Source: Sulfurimonas sp.
Lineage (GTDB): Bacteria; Campylobacterota; Campylobacteria; Campylobacterales; Sulfurimonadaceae
NCBI GenBank assembly: GCA_027063215.1
Contig: JAMOSE010000090.1
Coordinates: 1 to 12,546, forward strand
Length of the DNA stretch: 12,546 bases
Reading direction: 5' to 3'
The position numbers were made by a program, and so were the translations under genes. The notes beneath the pieces are model-generated. The model was not told the DNA's origin. It saw nothing but the letters and a program-made list of their open reading frames with translations, and did not search any database. Shown in pieces: positions 1 to 12,546 of the stretch. The first letter of the stretch is position 1. Each line of letters begins with the position of its first letter.

Positions 1-86
1 TTTGTAGGTAAAAAAGGCGTAGATTTTTATGCCATAGGCACTCTTTGTTTTTATACAATAAGCCTCGATAGTATAAACTTACTGTA

Positions 87-103
87 TTTGTCAAATTGAC
101 AAA
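87..103. repeat. Perfect 8-bp inverted repeat
   Basis: TTTGTCAA and TTGACAAA flank a single central A. The compact, near-symmetric form is like a dimeric-regulator operator, and the right half contains a TTGACA box, but no well-spaced -10 follows and no target gene is visible. Its function is unknown. Confidence 0.4.
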
Positions 104-123
104 GAATGCAAATGGCAAAGACC

Positions 124-182
124 TATAGAAGGAAGTCTATACACTCAGCGTGCACACAATTTGTATATAGACTTTTTCTATA
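124..182. repeat. Long imperfect hairpin, possible terminator
   Basis: Two nested pairs of arms are visible: an outer TATAGAA (124-130) with TTCTATA (176-182), and an inner AAGTCTATA (133-141) with TATAGACTT (166-174), separated by a one-base asymmetry (GG against T). That makes about 16 base pairs around a 24-nt loop. Five T (173-177) lie at the base of the inner stem on the plus strand, so it could end a plus-strand transcript entering from the left. The AT-rich stem and large loop are not those of a classical terminator, and a structured 3' UTR or small RNA is equally possible. Confidence 0.45.
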
Positions 183-239
183 TTTACTCTGTAAGTATAG
201 GCTATAAGTGTTAGTAGAATGTTAGCACTTCTGTACAGT

Positions 240-1451
240 CTATTGAATAATACCAGTACCTTTATAATTGGCTGCATGATAAATAGTTACACCATTTTTG
301 CGGGCATAATACTCCAGAAGCAGTTTTTGCAGGGTTGGTTCAATTGAAGGAGCAAACCAGGCATTGTTACTCATAGCAATCATATACTTTACATCTCCCT
401 CATAAAGCTCTTTGCAGGTTGCTTCATAACAGATAGCATTGCGAAATTTCACACCTTTGATTATAAAATCAGTCGGATGTTTTGCTGTTACAAAATCACT
501 TGCTCCACTGAAAAAAGTATCGTTAATAAATTTTTGAGCAAATTTTGGCAGAGGAATGTACTCTCCAAAGGGAACAAGCACAAGTTTTTTTGCTATTTGA
601 TAATTCCCTTTGTCAAACATATATGTTACATTATAATTTTTTCCATCTTCATTCAGTAAAGAGCCTGCAACAATGGTAATATTATAAGAAAATTTCTTCA
701 ACTGTTTTATTAACTCAGGCGTTTTATTCATAAAAAGAGGAAAAACAGATTCGGGAAGAATAATGAGATCATACTTTTGTTCTATTGCTTTTTGGATCTC
801 TTGAAAAAGCATACTAACAGTAGGATAGAGATTTTTTTCTTGCCATTTATCTTCTTGCTTTATATCTGTTTGAACAAGTTTGATTTTTAAAGGAGCATTC
901 TGTTGTAAAGGATAGCCATAATTGAGTGCAGCTACTAATAGTAAAAGTGCAGAATAGTTGTAATATTTTTTAAAAGGCATTACAGATGGAAGCGATAGCG
1001 CTAAAAGTATCAAGGCAAATTGATATTTATAAACACCAAAATAACTATTGACAAACAAGAGTTCTGGTTGCATCCAGTTCCAGTCTAAAGGTTCAAAAAA
1101 TGATAAAGCAAAAAGCAGAACTGCTCGTATCAAGGGATTGTTTGTAAACGCCAGCGGGGCAAAAAAGAGCATATAAATAAAGGCAAATCCTATTGTAACT
1201 ATAGGAGTCATATAGCCTACACCCTGGTATTTAAAACTATATCCAATCCAGTAGAACCAAAGCAGTCCAATCATAAATCCGGCAAATAAAACAGCACGTT
1301 TTGAAATGTATAAAAAAAGAGCAAGTGCAGCAAGACCAAAAAGTGTATTTATAAGTTTGCTTGTAAGCCCATAATGTTCAAAATAGATAAAAGCACTAAA
1401 AAAAAGTGCTGTGAGCGTTGCGAGTAAAATATCTTTGAGTAATGTATTCAT
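240..1451 (-). CDS. lnt: Apolipoprotein N-acyltransferase Lnt, short form
   Basis: Lnt transfers a third acyl chain from phospholipid to the N-terminal cysteine of lipoproteins in the inner membrane. The first ~180 residues are a series of hydrophobic helices; a nitrilase-like domain follows from ~188. The catalytic triad is visible: Glu234 in LPESVFP, Lys289 three residues before LVPFGEY, and Cys341 in NAICYEA; SNNAWFAPS at 361-369 also fits. I chose the ATG at 1451 (403 aa); a GTG at 1466 would add five residues, but would lie only about ten bases from the likely transcription start. The protein stops just after the segment matching RATNNG of E. coli Lnt, so the final strands and last membrane helix seen in the ~510-aa E. 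coli enzyme are missing. It is divergent from yajC, a position also recalled for C. jejuni Cj1095. One lipoprotein substrate, LptE, is encoded in this window. Confidence 0.88.
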   Translation of the reverse strand: MNTLLKDILLATLTALFFSAFIYFEHYGLTSKLINTLFGLAALALFLYISKRAVLFAGFMIGLLWFYWIGYSFKYQGVGYMTPIVTIGFAFIYMLFFAPLAFTNNPLIRAVLLFALSFFEPLDWNWMQPELLFVNSYFGVYKYQFALILLALSLPSVMPFKKYYNYSALLLLVAALNYGYPLQQNAPLKIKLVQTDIKQEDKWQEKNLYPTVSMLFQEIQKAIEQKYDLIILPESVFPLFMNKTPELIKQLKKFSYNITIVAGSLLNEDGKNYNVTYMFDKGNYQIAKKLVLVPFGEYIPLPKFAQKFINDTFFSGASDFVTAKHPTDFIIKGVKFRNAICYEATCKELYEGDVKYMIAMSNNAWFAPSIEPTLQKLLLEYYARKNGVTIYHAANYKGTGIIQ

Positions 1452-1483
1452 TTTGAAATTGTACACAATTTTAAGAGCTTATT

Positions 1484-1489
1484 AGTATA
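1484..1489 (-). promoter_or_regulatory. Candidate -10 box for lnt
   Basis: On the minus strand this reads TATACT. Transcription would begin near 1477, leaving a leader of about 25 nt before the ATG at 1451 but only about 10 nt before the GTG at 1466, which favours the ATG. No -35 hexamer is apparent at the expected distance, as is common for housekeeping promoters in Campylobacterota. No strong Shine-Dalgarno precedes either start. Confidence 0.4.
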
Positions 1490-1496
1490 CTTTTTG

Positions 1497-1502
1497 TATA
1501 AT
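1497..1502 (+). promoter_or_regulatory. Consensus -10 box for the yajC-secDF operon
   Basis: A perfect TATAAT preceded by TTTTTG, the T-rich form typical of the sigma-70 promoters of this phylum; the usual -35 position (about 1474-1479) has no TTGACA-like sequence. Transcription would start near 1509, giving a leader of about 26 nt that holds the yajC ribosome site AAAGGA at 1519-1524. It is likely the main promoter for the plus-strand genes to the right. Confidence 0.6.
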
Positions 1503-1534
1503 CTGTGCAATTTTAACTAAAGGAATCATCAGCC

Positions 1535-1801
1535 ATGGAAATTATTTCTCAACTGTTACCGTTTATCTTTTTAATTGCAATTATGTATTTTGTAATTATT
1601 CGTCCACAACAAAAAGAGGCTAAAGCCAAACAAGAGATGATGGAATCACTCAAAAAAGGTGATAAAGTGATCACAAATGGTGGTTTTATCGTAGTAGTAC
1701 ATAAAGTTGAAGAGCATTTTTTCAGTGTGAAAATGAACGATGATACAATCGCAAAAATTACAAAAGACTCCATTGCAAAGAAGTATGAGGATGAAGCTTA
1801 A
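1535..1801 (+). CDS. yajC: Sec translocase accessory subunit YajC
   Basis: YajC is a small inner-membrane protein that associates with SecD and SecF and with the SecYEG channel. The 88-residue product has one N-terminal membrane helix (about residues 4-22) running into the family's signature IIRPQQKE, followed by a small cytoplasmic domain with the conserved LKKGDKVITNGG stretch (about 40-51). The length is normal for the family. The ATG has an AAAGGA ribosome site ten bases upstream. It is the first gene after the divergent promoter, and its 3' end overlaps secD, so the two are probably translationally coupled. Confidence 0.95.
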   Translation: MEIISQLLPFIFLIAIMYFVIIRPQQKEAKAKQEMMESLKKGDKVITNGGFIVVVHKVEEHFFSVKMNDDTIAKITKDSIAKKYEDEA

Positions 1802-4800
1802 TTATAGAATAGTCATCTTTGCACTGGCAATTGTGTTTGGAATAGTCTTCTCTGTTCCATCTCTTTTACAGACAGAAGGTGGAAAAAAAATAACCCTTGG
1901 CCTTGATCTACAAGGCGGTTTACATATGCTTTTAGGTGTGAAAACTGATGAAGCTATTAAAAGTCGTATTAAGTCAATTGCTGCAAGTGTGAAACATTAT
2001 GCAGATAGAAATGATATCTTGATTGATGGGCTTACATTTGATGAAAACAGTGTTCGTTTTGAAGTTCTAGATAGTGATGAGGTAAAATCTTTTCATACAT
2101 TTTTATCAAAAGTTGAAGGTGCTAAAGTTACAAATAACGGCAGTGTTATTACAGTTTCATTTACTCCCAAAGAGGTTGTAAAGATTAAAAAACTTGCTAT
2201 TGATCAGGCTATTGAAACAATTAGAAACAGACTTGATCAGTTTGGACTTTCAGAACCTATTGTTGCTCGTCAGGGTAAAGAGAAGATTCTTGTAGAACTT
2301 GCAGGGATTAAAACGCCACAGGAAGAACAGCGTGCCCGTGAACTTATCAGCCGTGCTGCAAAACTTGAGCTAATGGCTGTTGATGAAGACAGAAATGCAA
2401 GAGTTTACAATATGAGTGAAGCAGATGCTGCTGCATATGGGGATGTGATCCTTCCGGATGCAAAAAATCCTCAGATTAAGTACCTTGTTCATGAAATTCC
2501 TATTTTAGACGGCAGTATGTTAACCGGTGCAAATGTCGGTTTTGACAAAAACAACCGTCCTGTAATTGATTTTAAACTCAACTCAGAAGGTGCAGATATC
2601 TTTGGTGACTTTACCGGTAAAAATGTAGGCAAACGCCTGGCTATTGTACTTGACGGCAAAGTTTTCTCTGCTCCAAACATTAATGAGCGTATCGGTGGAG
2701 GGGCTGGACAGATATCTGGTAACTACACAGTTGTAGAAGCAAAAGATTTGGCTATTGCACTGCGTTCAGGTGCACTTTTGGCACCGATATATATGTTGGA
2801 AAAACGCTCAGTTGGACCAAGCTTGGGTGCGGATAGTATTAAAGCCTCTATGGTGGCGTTAATTGGCGGTTTTGTTTTAGTTATTGCATTTATGGTTCTT
2901 TATTATCGTATGGCTGGTGTTATTGCAAACATTGCACTTATTGCAAACTTGTTACTGCTTTTAGCAGTGATGAGTCTTTTTGGTGCAACGCTGACACTGC
3001 CAGGTATGGCCGGTATTGTTCTGACTGTTGGTATGGCAGTTGATGCCAATGTTATTATTACTGAGCGGATACGTGAACTTATCTATGAAGGCAAGTCGAT
3101 GCATAAAGCAATTGAAGATGGATATTCTAATGCAATGACAGCTATTTTGGATGCAAATATTACAACATTGATTGCTTCTGTAGTTCTGTATGTATATGGA
3201 ACAGGTGCAATTAAAGGTTTTGCAATTACGATGAGTATTGGTATTTTGGCTTCAATGCTGACAGCGATTTTAGGAACACACGGAATTTATCAGATGTTAG
3301 AGTCAAAAATGGCTAAAAATAAAGATTACCGTTTTTGGTTTGGGATTAAAGGATAATTATGGAATTTTTTAAATATACACGCCCATTTGATTTTATGGGA
3401 AAATCAAAAATCGCAATGACTATCTCAATTATCCTGATTTTAGCTTCGTATGTAATTCTTGCTACAAAAGGTTTGAACTACGGGATTGATTTTGCCGGGG
3501 GAACAATTGTTCAGGTAAAATATGACAAAGCAGCACCGATAAAAGAGATGCGTGAGCGTCTTAAAGGAGACAAACTTTTTGACGGTGCTTCTATTACTGA
3601 GTTTGGATCACCTGATGAGGTTGTTATTCGTATGAAGACAACAACAGGCAATGTAACACAGGATATTGGTGATGTAACACGTGAAGCACTCAAAGGTACT
3701 GGAAAGTTTGAGATCCGTCGTGTTGATATTGTTGGGCCCAAAGTTGGATCAGAGTTAAAAGAAAAAGGGCTTATGGCACTTTTTCTCTCTGTTGCAGCAA
3801 TTTTAATCTATGTAGCGTTTCGATTTGAGTGGCGTTTTGCAGTGGCTTCTATTGCTGCACTTATTCATGATGTCTCAATCGCTATGGGGGCAGTTGCTCT
3901 CTTTGAGATCGATGTCAACCTTGATGTTTTAGCTGCAATTTTAACACTGCTTGGATACTCATTAAATGATACAATCATTGTATTTGATCGTATTCGTGAG
4001 GGAATTGTTAAATCTAAAAATGTTAATTTAGCTGAAATTATCAATGAATCAATTACTCGTACACTTGCACGTACGACATTGACATCACTGACAACATTCT
4101 TTGTGGTCTTTACCCTCTTTATGTTTGGTGGTGAGATTATTCACGCCTTTGCATTTACGTTGCTTGTAGGTATAGTTGTTGGTACATACTCATCAATTTT
4201 TGTTGCATCTCCGATATTGATGCTTTTTGGTTTTGATGTGAAAAAATATCATGAAAAACTGGCTGAAAAAGCAAAACGTGAAGCTGAAAAAGAGCGTATG
4301 CGTGCGCAATATGAATCGGGAGTAATGTAGTCGCACTAGTGCGATGGACTTTACAATAAGGGAGTAGCTTCCCTTAAATTTATGAAATAAATTAAAGGAA
4401 ATGTGATGGATTGGGGTAAGGTTGTTTATGTATTCTTTTCTTTGATGAGTTTAACCTCTATAGCGGGGTTTTTATATGAAAACACAGCAATCTCACTTTT
4501 TGTGGCTGCAAGTGTTAATCTTATCTCAACAATTTTAAAAATTGGTGTAAGAAATCTGCTTTCTGCTGAGTTGTTGGCTTCATCCCTTGTAGCAGATTTA
4601 CACCTTATCCCGGCATTTGCATTTTTAGTAATTATTCATGATGATTCATGGGCGATTGCACTGGCAATCGGGGCACTTATTGCTAATGTATTTTCAATGG
4701 GACTTGTTTACATTGAGAGTTCAAAAACACATGAAGAGTACTGACTCTTTATATAAAAACAGATAAATATCTTTGATTAGGACAGATAACTTTGGAATAT

Positions 4801-7800
4801 AGCGCAAAAAATATAGAAAAAAAATGGCAAGAGTATTGGAAGCAAAACGAGAGTTTTGAACCGAGTGAAGATTTCACACAAGAGAAGAAGTATATCCTCT
4901 CCATGTTCCCTTTCCCAAGCGGGCGTCTGCATATGGGACATGTAAGAAACTACTCAATCTCTGATGCTTTTGCACGTTACCACAGACAGCAGGGCAAAAA
5001 TGTACTGCACCCTATCGGATTTGACAGTTTTGGTATGCCGGCAGAAAATGCGGCTATTAAAAACGGAAGCCATCCAAAATCTTGGACTTATGATAATATT
5101 GACTATATGAAAAATGAGTTTTACTCACTTGGTTTTTCATTTTCACGCAAGCGTGAATTTGCAACAAGTGATGAACTCTATACAAAGTTCGAGCAGGGTT
5201 TTATCATAGATATGTACAATGCAGGGCTTCTTTACCGTGAAAAAGGGATGCTAAATTGGTGTCCGCATGATCAGACAGTGCTTGCAAATGAGCAGGTGAT
5301 TGACGGATGTTGTTGGCGTTGTGATACACCTATTGTTAAAAAAGATATGAATCAGTACTACTTTAAGATTACAAAGTATGCCGATGAACTCTTGGCAGAT
5401 CTCAAAAAACTAGAGGGTGGTTGGCCAAAACAGGTACTTACTATGCAGGAGAACTGGATAGGAAAATCAAACGGTTTGGCATTTGATCTCTACTTCGATG
5501 AGCCAAGCAAAGCAAAACTCAATAGTACGTTTGAGAGTTTTGATGTCTTTACAACACGTCCTGATACTATCTATGGTGTAAGCTATACAGCGCTTGCACC
5601 TGAACATGCTATTGTTACTTATATGATTGAGAACAATTTGCTAGATGAGAATACTGTTGCACAAATCAATGCAATGAAAAATGCTTCTTCTATTGATCGT
5701 CAAAAAGAGAAGTCTGGTTTGCCATTGGGTCTGAGTGTTGTACATCCTCTTACAGGTAAAACTGTTCCGGTTTGGATTGCAAACTTTGTGTTGATGGATT
5801 ATGGTAGTGGTGCTGTTATGGCAGTTCCAGCTCATGATGAGCGTGATTATGATTTTGCTAAAAAGTATGATCTGCCAATCAATCCGGTTATTGTGCCCTA
5901 TGAAGGTGAACATGACTTTAGTAAAAGTGCTTTTACTGAAGTTGGAAAATTAATCAACTCAGCAGAGTTTGACGGAATGAATTCAAAAGAGGCTCAGTCG
6001 AAAATTATTGAGATGTTTGAAGCCAAAAATCTCGGTAAAAAGACGACAAATTACAAGTTAAAAGATTGGGGTGTAAGTCGTCAGCGTTACTGGGGTGCGC
6101 CTATTCCTTTTGTACATTGTGACAAATGTGGTTTGGTTATGGAGAAAAAAGCCAATCTCCCGATCGCGCTTCCTGAAGATATCGAGATTACCGGAGAGGG
6201 TAACCCGCTGGAGAAACATCCGACTTGGAAACATTGTAAGTGTCCTGAATGTGGCGGCGATGCTCTGCGTGAGACAGATACAATGGATACTTTTGTTGAG
6301 TCTAGTTGGTACTTTTTACGTTTTTGTGCATCACCACAAAATTGGGAAAAAGAGGCATTTTCAAAAGAGCAGATCAAGTACTGGATGGGTGTGGATCACT
6401 ACATCGGCGGGATCGAACATGCAGTACTGCATCTTCTGTATGCACGTTTCTTTACAAAAGTTTTTAGAGATCTTGGTTACCTTGATTTTGATGAGCCTTT
6501 TGATAGACTCCTTACACAAGGGATGGTACTTAAAGATGGTGCGAAGATGTCAAAATCAAAAGGCAATACTGTTGATCCGGATGCCATTATTGAAAAGTAT
6601 GGTGCTGATACTGCACGTCTTTTTATTCTTTTTGCTGCACCACCGACACAGGAACTTGAGTGGAATGATAGTGCTGTTGAAGGTGCTTACAGATTTATCA
6701 AACGTTTCTATGAGAGAAGCACACATGTTGTAGCATGTGAGAGTAAACCGGTGATTGATCACAGCAAACTCTCAAAAGAAGAGAAATTTGCCCGTAAAAA
6801 AGTTTATGAAGCACTGCGTCGTGCGGAGGAAGTTTATAACGAACGCTATACTTTTAACACAATGATAGCAGGTGTGATGGAAGCGATGAATGCGCTTAAT
6901 GCTCAGAAAAATGCCGATGTATGGAGTGAAGCATACTGGATTTTAACTTCTATTATGGAACCGGTAATTCCACATACGGCTTCTGAGATTAGTGAAGAAT
7001 ATTTTGGTCTCAAAAACTTTGACAAACAAGAGATTATTGAAGAGGTTTTTGTGGAGGATAGTATTTCACTGGGTGTCTCTGTTAATGGAAAAAAACGTGG
7101 TGAAATTGAAGTGGCGGCTGATGCCTCTAAAGAAGATATCATAGAAGCGGCAAAAGCAGAAGTCTCCAAATGGCTTGAGGGTAAAGAGATTGTAAAAGAG
7201 ATCGTTGTTCCTAAGAAACTTGTAAACTTGGTTATTAAAGGGTAAGTGATGAAACATCTGCTCATATTCATATTTTTTGCTACGGTATTGCTTGAAATGA
7301 GTGGATGTGGTTATAAACCAAGTTCAAAATATTCTCGTAAAGTTGTAGGGGAGAAAATAAGTACAAATGTAATTATCTCAGCAGAGGATCCTGAAAATAC
7401 CGTACTTATAAAAGATGCCGTGGATCGTGCTATTATTGAGATTTTTCGTGCCTCTTTAGTGGATAAAAAATATGCAACAACACATTTGGATTTTAGTGTC
7501 TCTGAACCACACTACAGTCCAATTCAGTATAACCAAGATGGATTTGTTATTGCATATCGTGCTACAATTACTTTACATATTTTAAGACAGACAAAAGATA
7601 TCAAAAAAAAGTATAATGCTACAGGTACATATGATTTTACCATAGCCCCGAATGCAGTTATAACCGATCAAGAACGTTTTGAAGCGATAAAATACAGTAC
7701 ACAAAAAGCTATCACTTCATTTATTGCTCAGATTGCAGCAGAAGGTACAAGAATAGGAGAATAAGATGACAATTCAAACAATTATAAACAGTGCAATTAA

Positions 7801-10800
7801 AAGATTGAAAGCAGAAGGGAAACTTTTAACCCCCGATTATTATGCAGAAGCTTTTTGCAAAGAGGCTACTCGTGCAAAGATGAGTGTTGAAGACTGTAAT
7901 CATGTTGATAAATTTAAGAAAATGTTGAGTAAAGATTTTCAAAAAGATTTACAAAATTATCGTATTAAAACGATGAGTGAATTTGTACGTTTTTTAATCT
8001 CTAAACTGAATCGTACAAACCCTACACAATGTTCCAATCAGTTAGAAGCACAATCTCTTTTATGCAAACGTGCTTTACAGGCTATACGGGTACTTCACAA
8101 CAAAGAAGCAAGTGAACTTGCACAAAAAAGTATAGAGCTTTTAGAAAATGCACCGACACCTGAACAACTGGATAGTTTTCGTCAGAGATGGGTGAATTTT
8201 TTGACAACTTATGATGATACTTTTTTAGAAGAGTTACGCACTCTTGGTGAAGTTGACAGCAGTGATCTGAAAAAAACAATAGAAAATTTAAAATTAGTTG
8301 CAGATACAAAATCTACGAGTATGGATAAAAGCAACTTAGAAAGAATATCCAAACTTCTCGTTGCTTCTTTTGTTCCATCTATTGCTTCTAGTGTAAATGA
8401 TACAATTGCAAATATCAGTGAAAAGATTAAAAACAATCCTGCTGTATTAGACGATGAGAATATAGAAAAAGAGATAAAATCAGCGATTTCACTTCGTATT
8501 GCACTTGATAAAGAGAGTGTAAAAGAGATGGTTGAATCGATCGATGGTGTTTTAGATAAACTCTCTTTACGTTTAATTGATATGATAGAGAGCTCGGATA
8601 ACTCAAATGCAGAGGTACAGGCTATTAAAAAAGAGCTTGAGTCTTACACTGAAGAGTCTTCTGTAAATTTTAAACTTGCTCATAAAAAGCTTTTTACTAT
8701 TGCAATTGCGTTAGAAGAAAATACTGAACTCTTAAGTCGCGATCTCAAAGGGCATAATGCTGATGTTTCAGCTTTAAGTAAAAAAGTAAAAAAACTTGAA
8801 CAGGAGTTAGAAAAAGCAAAAAAAGATTCTAAAGAGGATTTTTTAACGAAGCTTTATAATAAACGTGCTCTTGATGAATTTTTAGAACTCAAAGAGGCAG
8901 AATATCAGCGCTATGAGAGAAACTATGTCATTGTTATGTTTGACTTGGATCATTTTAAAAATGTAAATGATACATATGGACATGAAGCAGGGGATGCTGT
9001 GTTATCAGCTTTTTCAAAAATTCTCAAAAAAGAGGCAAGAAGTGTTGATATAGTCGGTCGTTTTGGAGGAGAAGAATTTTTGGCATTACTGAGTGATACA
9101 GATGTGCAAGGGGGTGTGGCTTTTGCAAAGAAAGTACTTAAACATGTTCAACAGGCTCGTTTTATCTATAAAGGAGAACGTATTAAAGTAACGGCAAGTG
9201 CAGGTGTCAGTGAACGATCAAAACATATCTCTTTACAAGCAACGATTAATTCTGCAGATGAGTATCTTTATCTTGCTAAGAAAAATGGTAGAAACAGGGT
9301 AGAGTACAAAAAATAGTGTTAGAAGATTTTTTAAATGCCAAACCGCTTTTTTATGATGAAATAGATTATACACGTATGCCCCGTGTATATAAACGAATTC
9401 AAAAAAACTTCGACCTTGCAAAAATTATACATATTGTCGGTACCAATGGTAAAGGAACAAGCGGAAGATTTTTAGCAACTGCTCTTAGTCGCTTGGGATA
9501 TAATACCGGTCACTATACTTCACCGCATATTTTAAAGTTTAATGAACGTATTTGGTTTAATGGAAATGATGTTTCCATGGAACTTTTAGAGGATACGCAC
9601 AGAGAACTTTTAACACTATTGACTCAGGATGAAATTAAAAGTTTAAGTTATTTTGAATATACAACACTGCTTGCTATGCTTTTTTTTAGTTCAAAGTGTG
9701 ATTATATTATTTTAGAAGCTGGTCTTGGCGGAGAGTACGATGCAACAGCTGTTTTTACAAATCTATTAACAGTAGTTACTCCTATAGATATTGATCATGA
9801 ATCTTTTTTAGGCAAAGATATACGTGCCATTGCACAGACGAAACTCAATGCAATACAAAAAACTGCTTTACTTGCAAAGCAAACCTATAAAGAGGTACAA
9901 GAAGTTCTTTTGGAGTTGCAATTACAAAAAGAGATCAAAGCATACTATTTTGATGAACTTTTAGATCAGCAAGATTATGAAAATATTCACACTATTGCCA
10001 AGGATGAGCATCTGCCTGCTTATTTACAAGACAATCTTGCCTTATCAATTGCTGTTCTTAAATATTTGCATATAGCATATAAAAAAGAAGATTTTTATAA
10101 TGCAAGGCTTTTTGGCCGTTTAACAGAGTTGAAAAAAAATATTATTATAGATGTAGGACATAATGTTTTAGCTGCCCGATCCATAGTTAAAAGTTTAGAA
10201 GGTAAAAAATATATTTTAGTTTATAATAGCTATAAAGATAAAAACTATAAAGAGATTCTTCGAATTTTAAAACCAATCATTACGTCTGTTTCGCTGATAG
10301 ATGTTTATAATAACAGAATAGAAGAGAGTAGTTATCTTCAAGATACTCTTGATGAATTAGCAATTCAATGGGATACATTTACGACAACAAATGCAGATGA
10401 GTCGTATCTTGTCTTTGGATCTTTTAGTGTTGTAGAAGCATTTTTAAGGAGTGAACATGGATAAGCATTTTACTATTACCATAGAAGATGACCAGGGAAC
10501 AAAAGAGTTTAATGTTCATAAAATGGTAAAGAAAATTTTGATCTATAGTGGAATTTTCCTCTTTTTATTACTTTTTTTCTCTGTTGGAACAGTTTTTTAT
10601 CTTAATCATACTTTAACAGATATTGAAAAGAAAAAAGCAAATCTTGAAAAAGCATATATACATTTAGAGAGTAAAACTATAGAGACTGAGGCACATCTTG
10701 CAAAGAAAAAAAAGGATCTAGAAGAGCTTTCAGACTCTTTAAGTGAGATTGAAAAACTTATAGGTCTCAAACCTCTTGGTGATAAGACTTTGTCAGAGAG

Positions 10801-12546
10801 GGTTAACAGTGCAAAGCTGACATCTTCGCAAAGAGCAACATTGTTACGATTGATTCCAAGTGGAACACCTATTGAATATAATGGAATTACGAGTAAGTTT
10901 GGATATAGAATGCATCCGACATTGCATAAAAAAGAGTTTCATCGCGGAAGTGATATGAAAGCAAAACGAAATACTCCAGTTTATGCTACTGCTGATGCAA
11001 TTGTTGAATGGGCCGGCTACCACAAGCGAAGCGGTTTTGGAAATTTGGTGATTTTAACACATGTATATGGTTTTAAATCCTATTTTGGACACCTAAAAAA
11101 AGTCGTTGTAAAATCAGGACAATTTGTAAAAAAAGGAGATCTTATAGCATATAGTGGAAACTCTGGTCTGAGCAGTGGACCACATCTGCATTATGAGATT
11201 CGATTTTTACAAAGACCGTTAAACCCTTACTATTTTATAAAGTGGACACAAAAAAACTATAATGAAATTTTTGAAAAAGAGAAAAAAGTTCCGTGGAAAT
11301 CAATAATTTCAGCTATGCAACAGATTGAGATTGTTTCACAAACAAGTAGTGAAAAAGATCAAAACAAGACTATATCAGAGGAAAATAATGTCACAGGCAA
11401 GACTCTATAATTATTTTAAAAACAGTTCAAAAGAGAAGCTTGATCTTTTAATCTGTGAAGATCTCAAAGAGGCAGAAGCACTCAAAGCTGTTGCTGACTT
11501 TTTTGAACAAGAGGTCATTTTATTTCCGGATTTTCGTCCAAGCTACGGTGATGATCTGCGATCATACAAAGAGGAGCTTCATGAGCTCTTAGCAGCACTG
11601 CGAAGCTACCATAGTGCCAAGAAGAAGCCCCTTGTTATCTCTCCTTTAAAAACACTTCTTTTCCCGCTGCCAAAGGCAGAACTTCTAGAGAGTATGGAGC
11701 TTGAGTTTGGCAGTGAGATAGATCTCAAAGCCTTTAAAGAGAAGATGTTACAGTGGGGATATACCTTTGTTGATATGGTGCAGGTTGCAGGTGAGATCTC
11801 GCATCGTGGTGATATCATAGATATTTTTGTACCCGCTACCAAAAACCCTTACAGAATATCACTTTTTGACAATGAGATAGAGCAGATTAAATCTTTTGAT
11901 CTTGATACCCAAAGAACTATTGGTGATGAGCTTGATGCTATAGCAATCAGTGCCGCTTTTTTCTCTCTTGATAGCAAGCAGTTTGATGATCTTAATCATA
12001 AAATAGAGACAAGTACATTTGATGCGCTTTCTCGTGATATTGCTTCTCTTGGATTTTGGTATCTTGATGGACTAGCAGAGAACTTTTTAGAGGGCAAAAC
12101 AGCGATGCTTGCTAAAAATCTTGAGAATGTGCTTATCGATGCCTATGCTATTAATGATCCGCAAATTGATCGAGAAGCTTTTAACTTGCCGATACTCCCT
12201 GAGAATGAGCGTGTTAAAGAGTTAGTTGTTGCCAATGTAGAGCAACTTCTGAAAGTACATAAAGAGAAAAAGATAACCCTTATTGCTGCAAACAAAGCAA
12301 CTGTAAAACAGGCAGGTATTTATGATACAACTCATATTACCGTTAAAGAAGCACCGTATATCTTAAATATTATCACTGATAATGAGCTTGTAATATCGCT
12401 TAACAAACCCGATAAAAAGCGTCGCCGCCGTAAAAGCTCCATACTGCTTGATGACCTCAAAGCAGGTGATTATGTGGTGCATGAAGATTATGGAGTGGGG
12501 ATTTTTGAGAAGATTGAGCAGACGGAGATACTTGGCGGTGTCAAGG

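Larger units (their letters stand above)
1..239. other. Non-coding flank downstream of lnt
   Basis: I see no convincing gene here. Plus frame 1 is open from the window edge to a TGA at 97-99, so these bases could be the tail of an upstream gene, but the translated residues match no family I recognise. The stretch is rich in inverted repeats: 87-103, 124-182, 196-206 (TATAG-G-CTATA) and 206-230 (AAGTG/CACTT with extra wobble pairs). Reading leftwards from lnt, a short imperfect stem at 17-34 (GGC-A-TA / TA-C-GCC on the minus strand) is followed by six T and could be a weak lnt terminator. No tRNA or known small RNA was recognised. Confidence 0.5.

Overview
This AT-rich window reads as a housekeeping stretch of a Campylobacterota (epsilonproteobacterial) chromosome, most likely a Sulfurimonas-like free-living member; the genus is an inference from protein character, not a proven call. 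The gene order lnt | yajC-secD-secF-(small membrane protein)-leuS-lptE-...-folC-(M23 peptidase)-...-mfd is, as I recall it, the order seen in Campylobacter jejuni (around Cj1085-Cj1095) and Helicobacter pylori (around HP1541-HP1551). A-rich codon use, TATAAT-type -10 boxes without a clear -35, and tightly packed genes fit that group.

Layout. Bases 1-239 hold no recognisable gene but contain several inverted repeats, including a long imperfect hairpin. The only minus-strand gene is lnt (240-1451), apolipoprotein N-acyltransferase, with a short C-terminus. A 68-83 bp divergent spacer carries back-to-back -10 boxes. From 1535 to the window end everything is on the plus strand: yajC, secD and secF (the Sec accessory translocase), a 75 bp spacer with two palindromes, a 112-residue membrane protein of the kind called DUF6394, leuS (TTG start), lptE (LPS-assembly lipoprotein), a soluble GGDEF diguanylate cyclase with a long unrecognised helical N-terminus, folC, a membrane-anchored M23 endopeptidase of Csd1/Csd2 type, and the first 386 codons of mfd, cut by the window end.

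Together the genes lean towards envelope biogenesis: protein export (YajC/SecD/SecF), lipoprotein maturation (Lnt), LPS transport (LptE) and peptidoglycan remodelling (M23), mixed with leucyl-tRNA charging, folate polyglutamylation and transcription-coupled repair. Genes are linked by overlaps of 1 to 23 nt or gaps of a few bases, so most are probably translationally coupled. No mobile element, CRISPR array, tRNA or rRNA was seen. The features most worth a second look are the cyclase placed inside the operon, the direct M23-mfd junction without a bactofilin gene, the shortened Lnt, the palindromes after secF, and the hairpin near the left edge.
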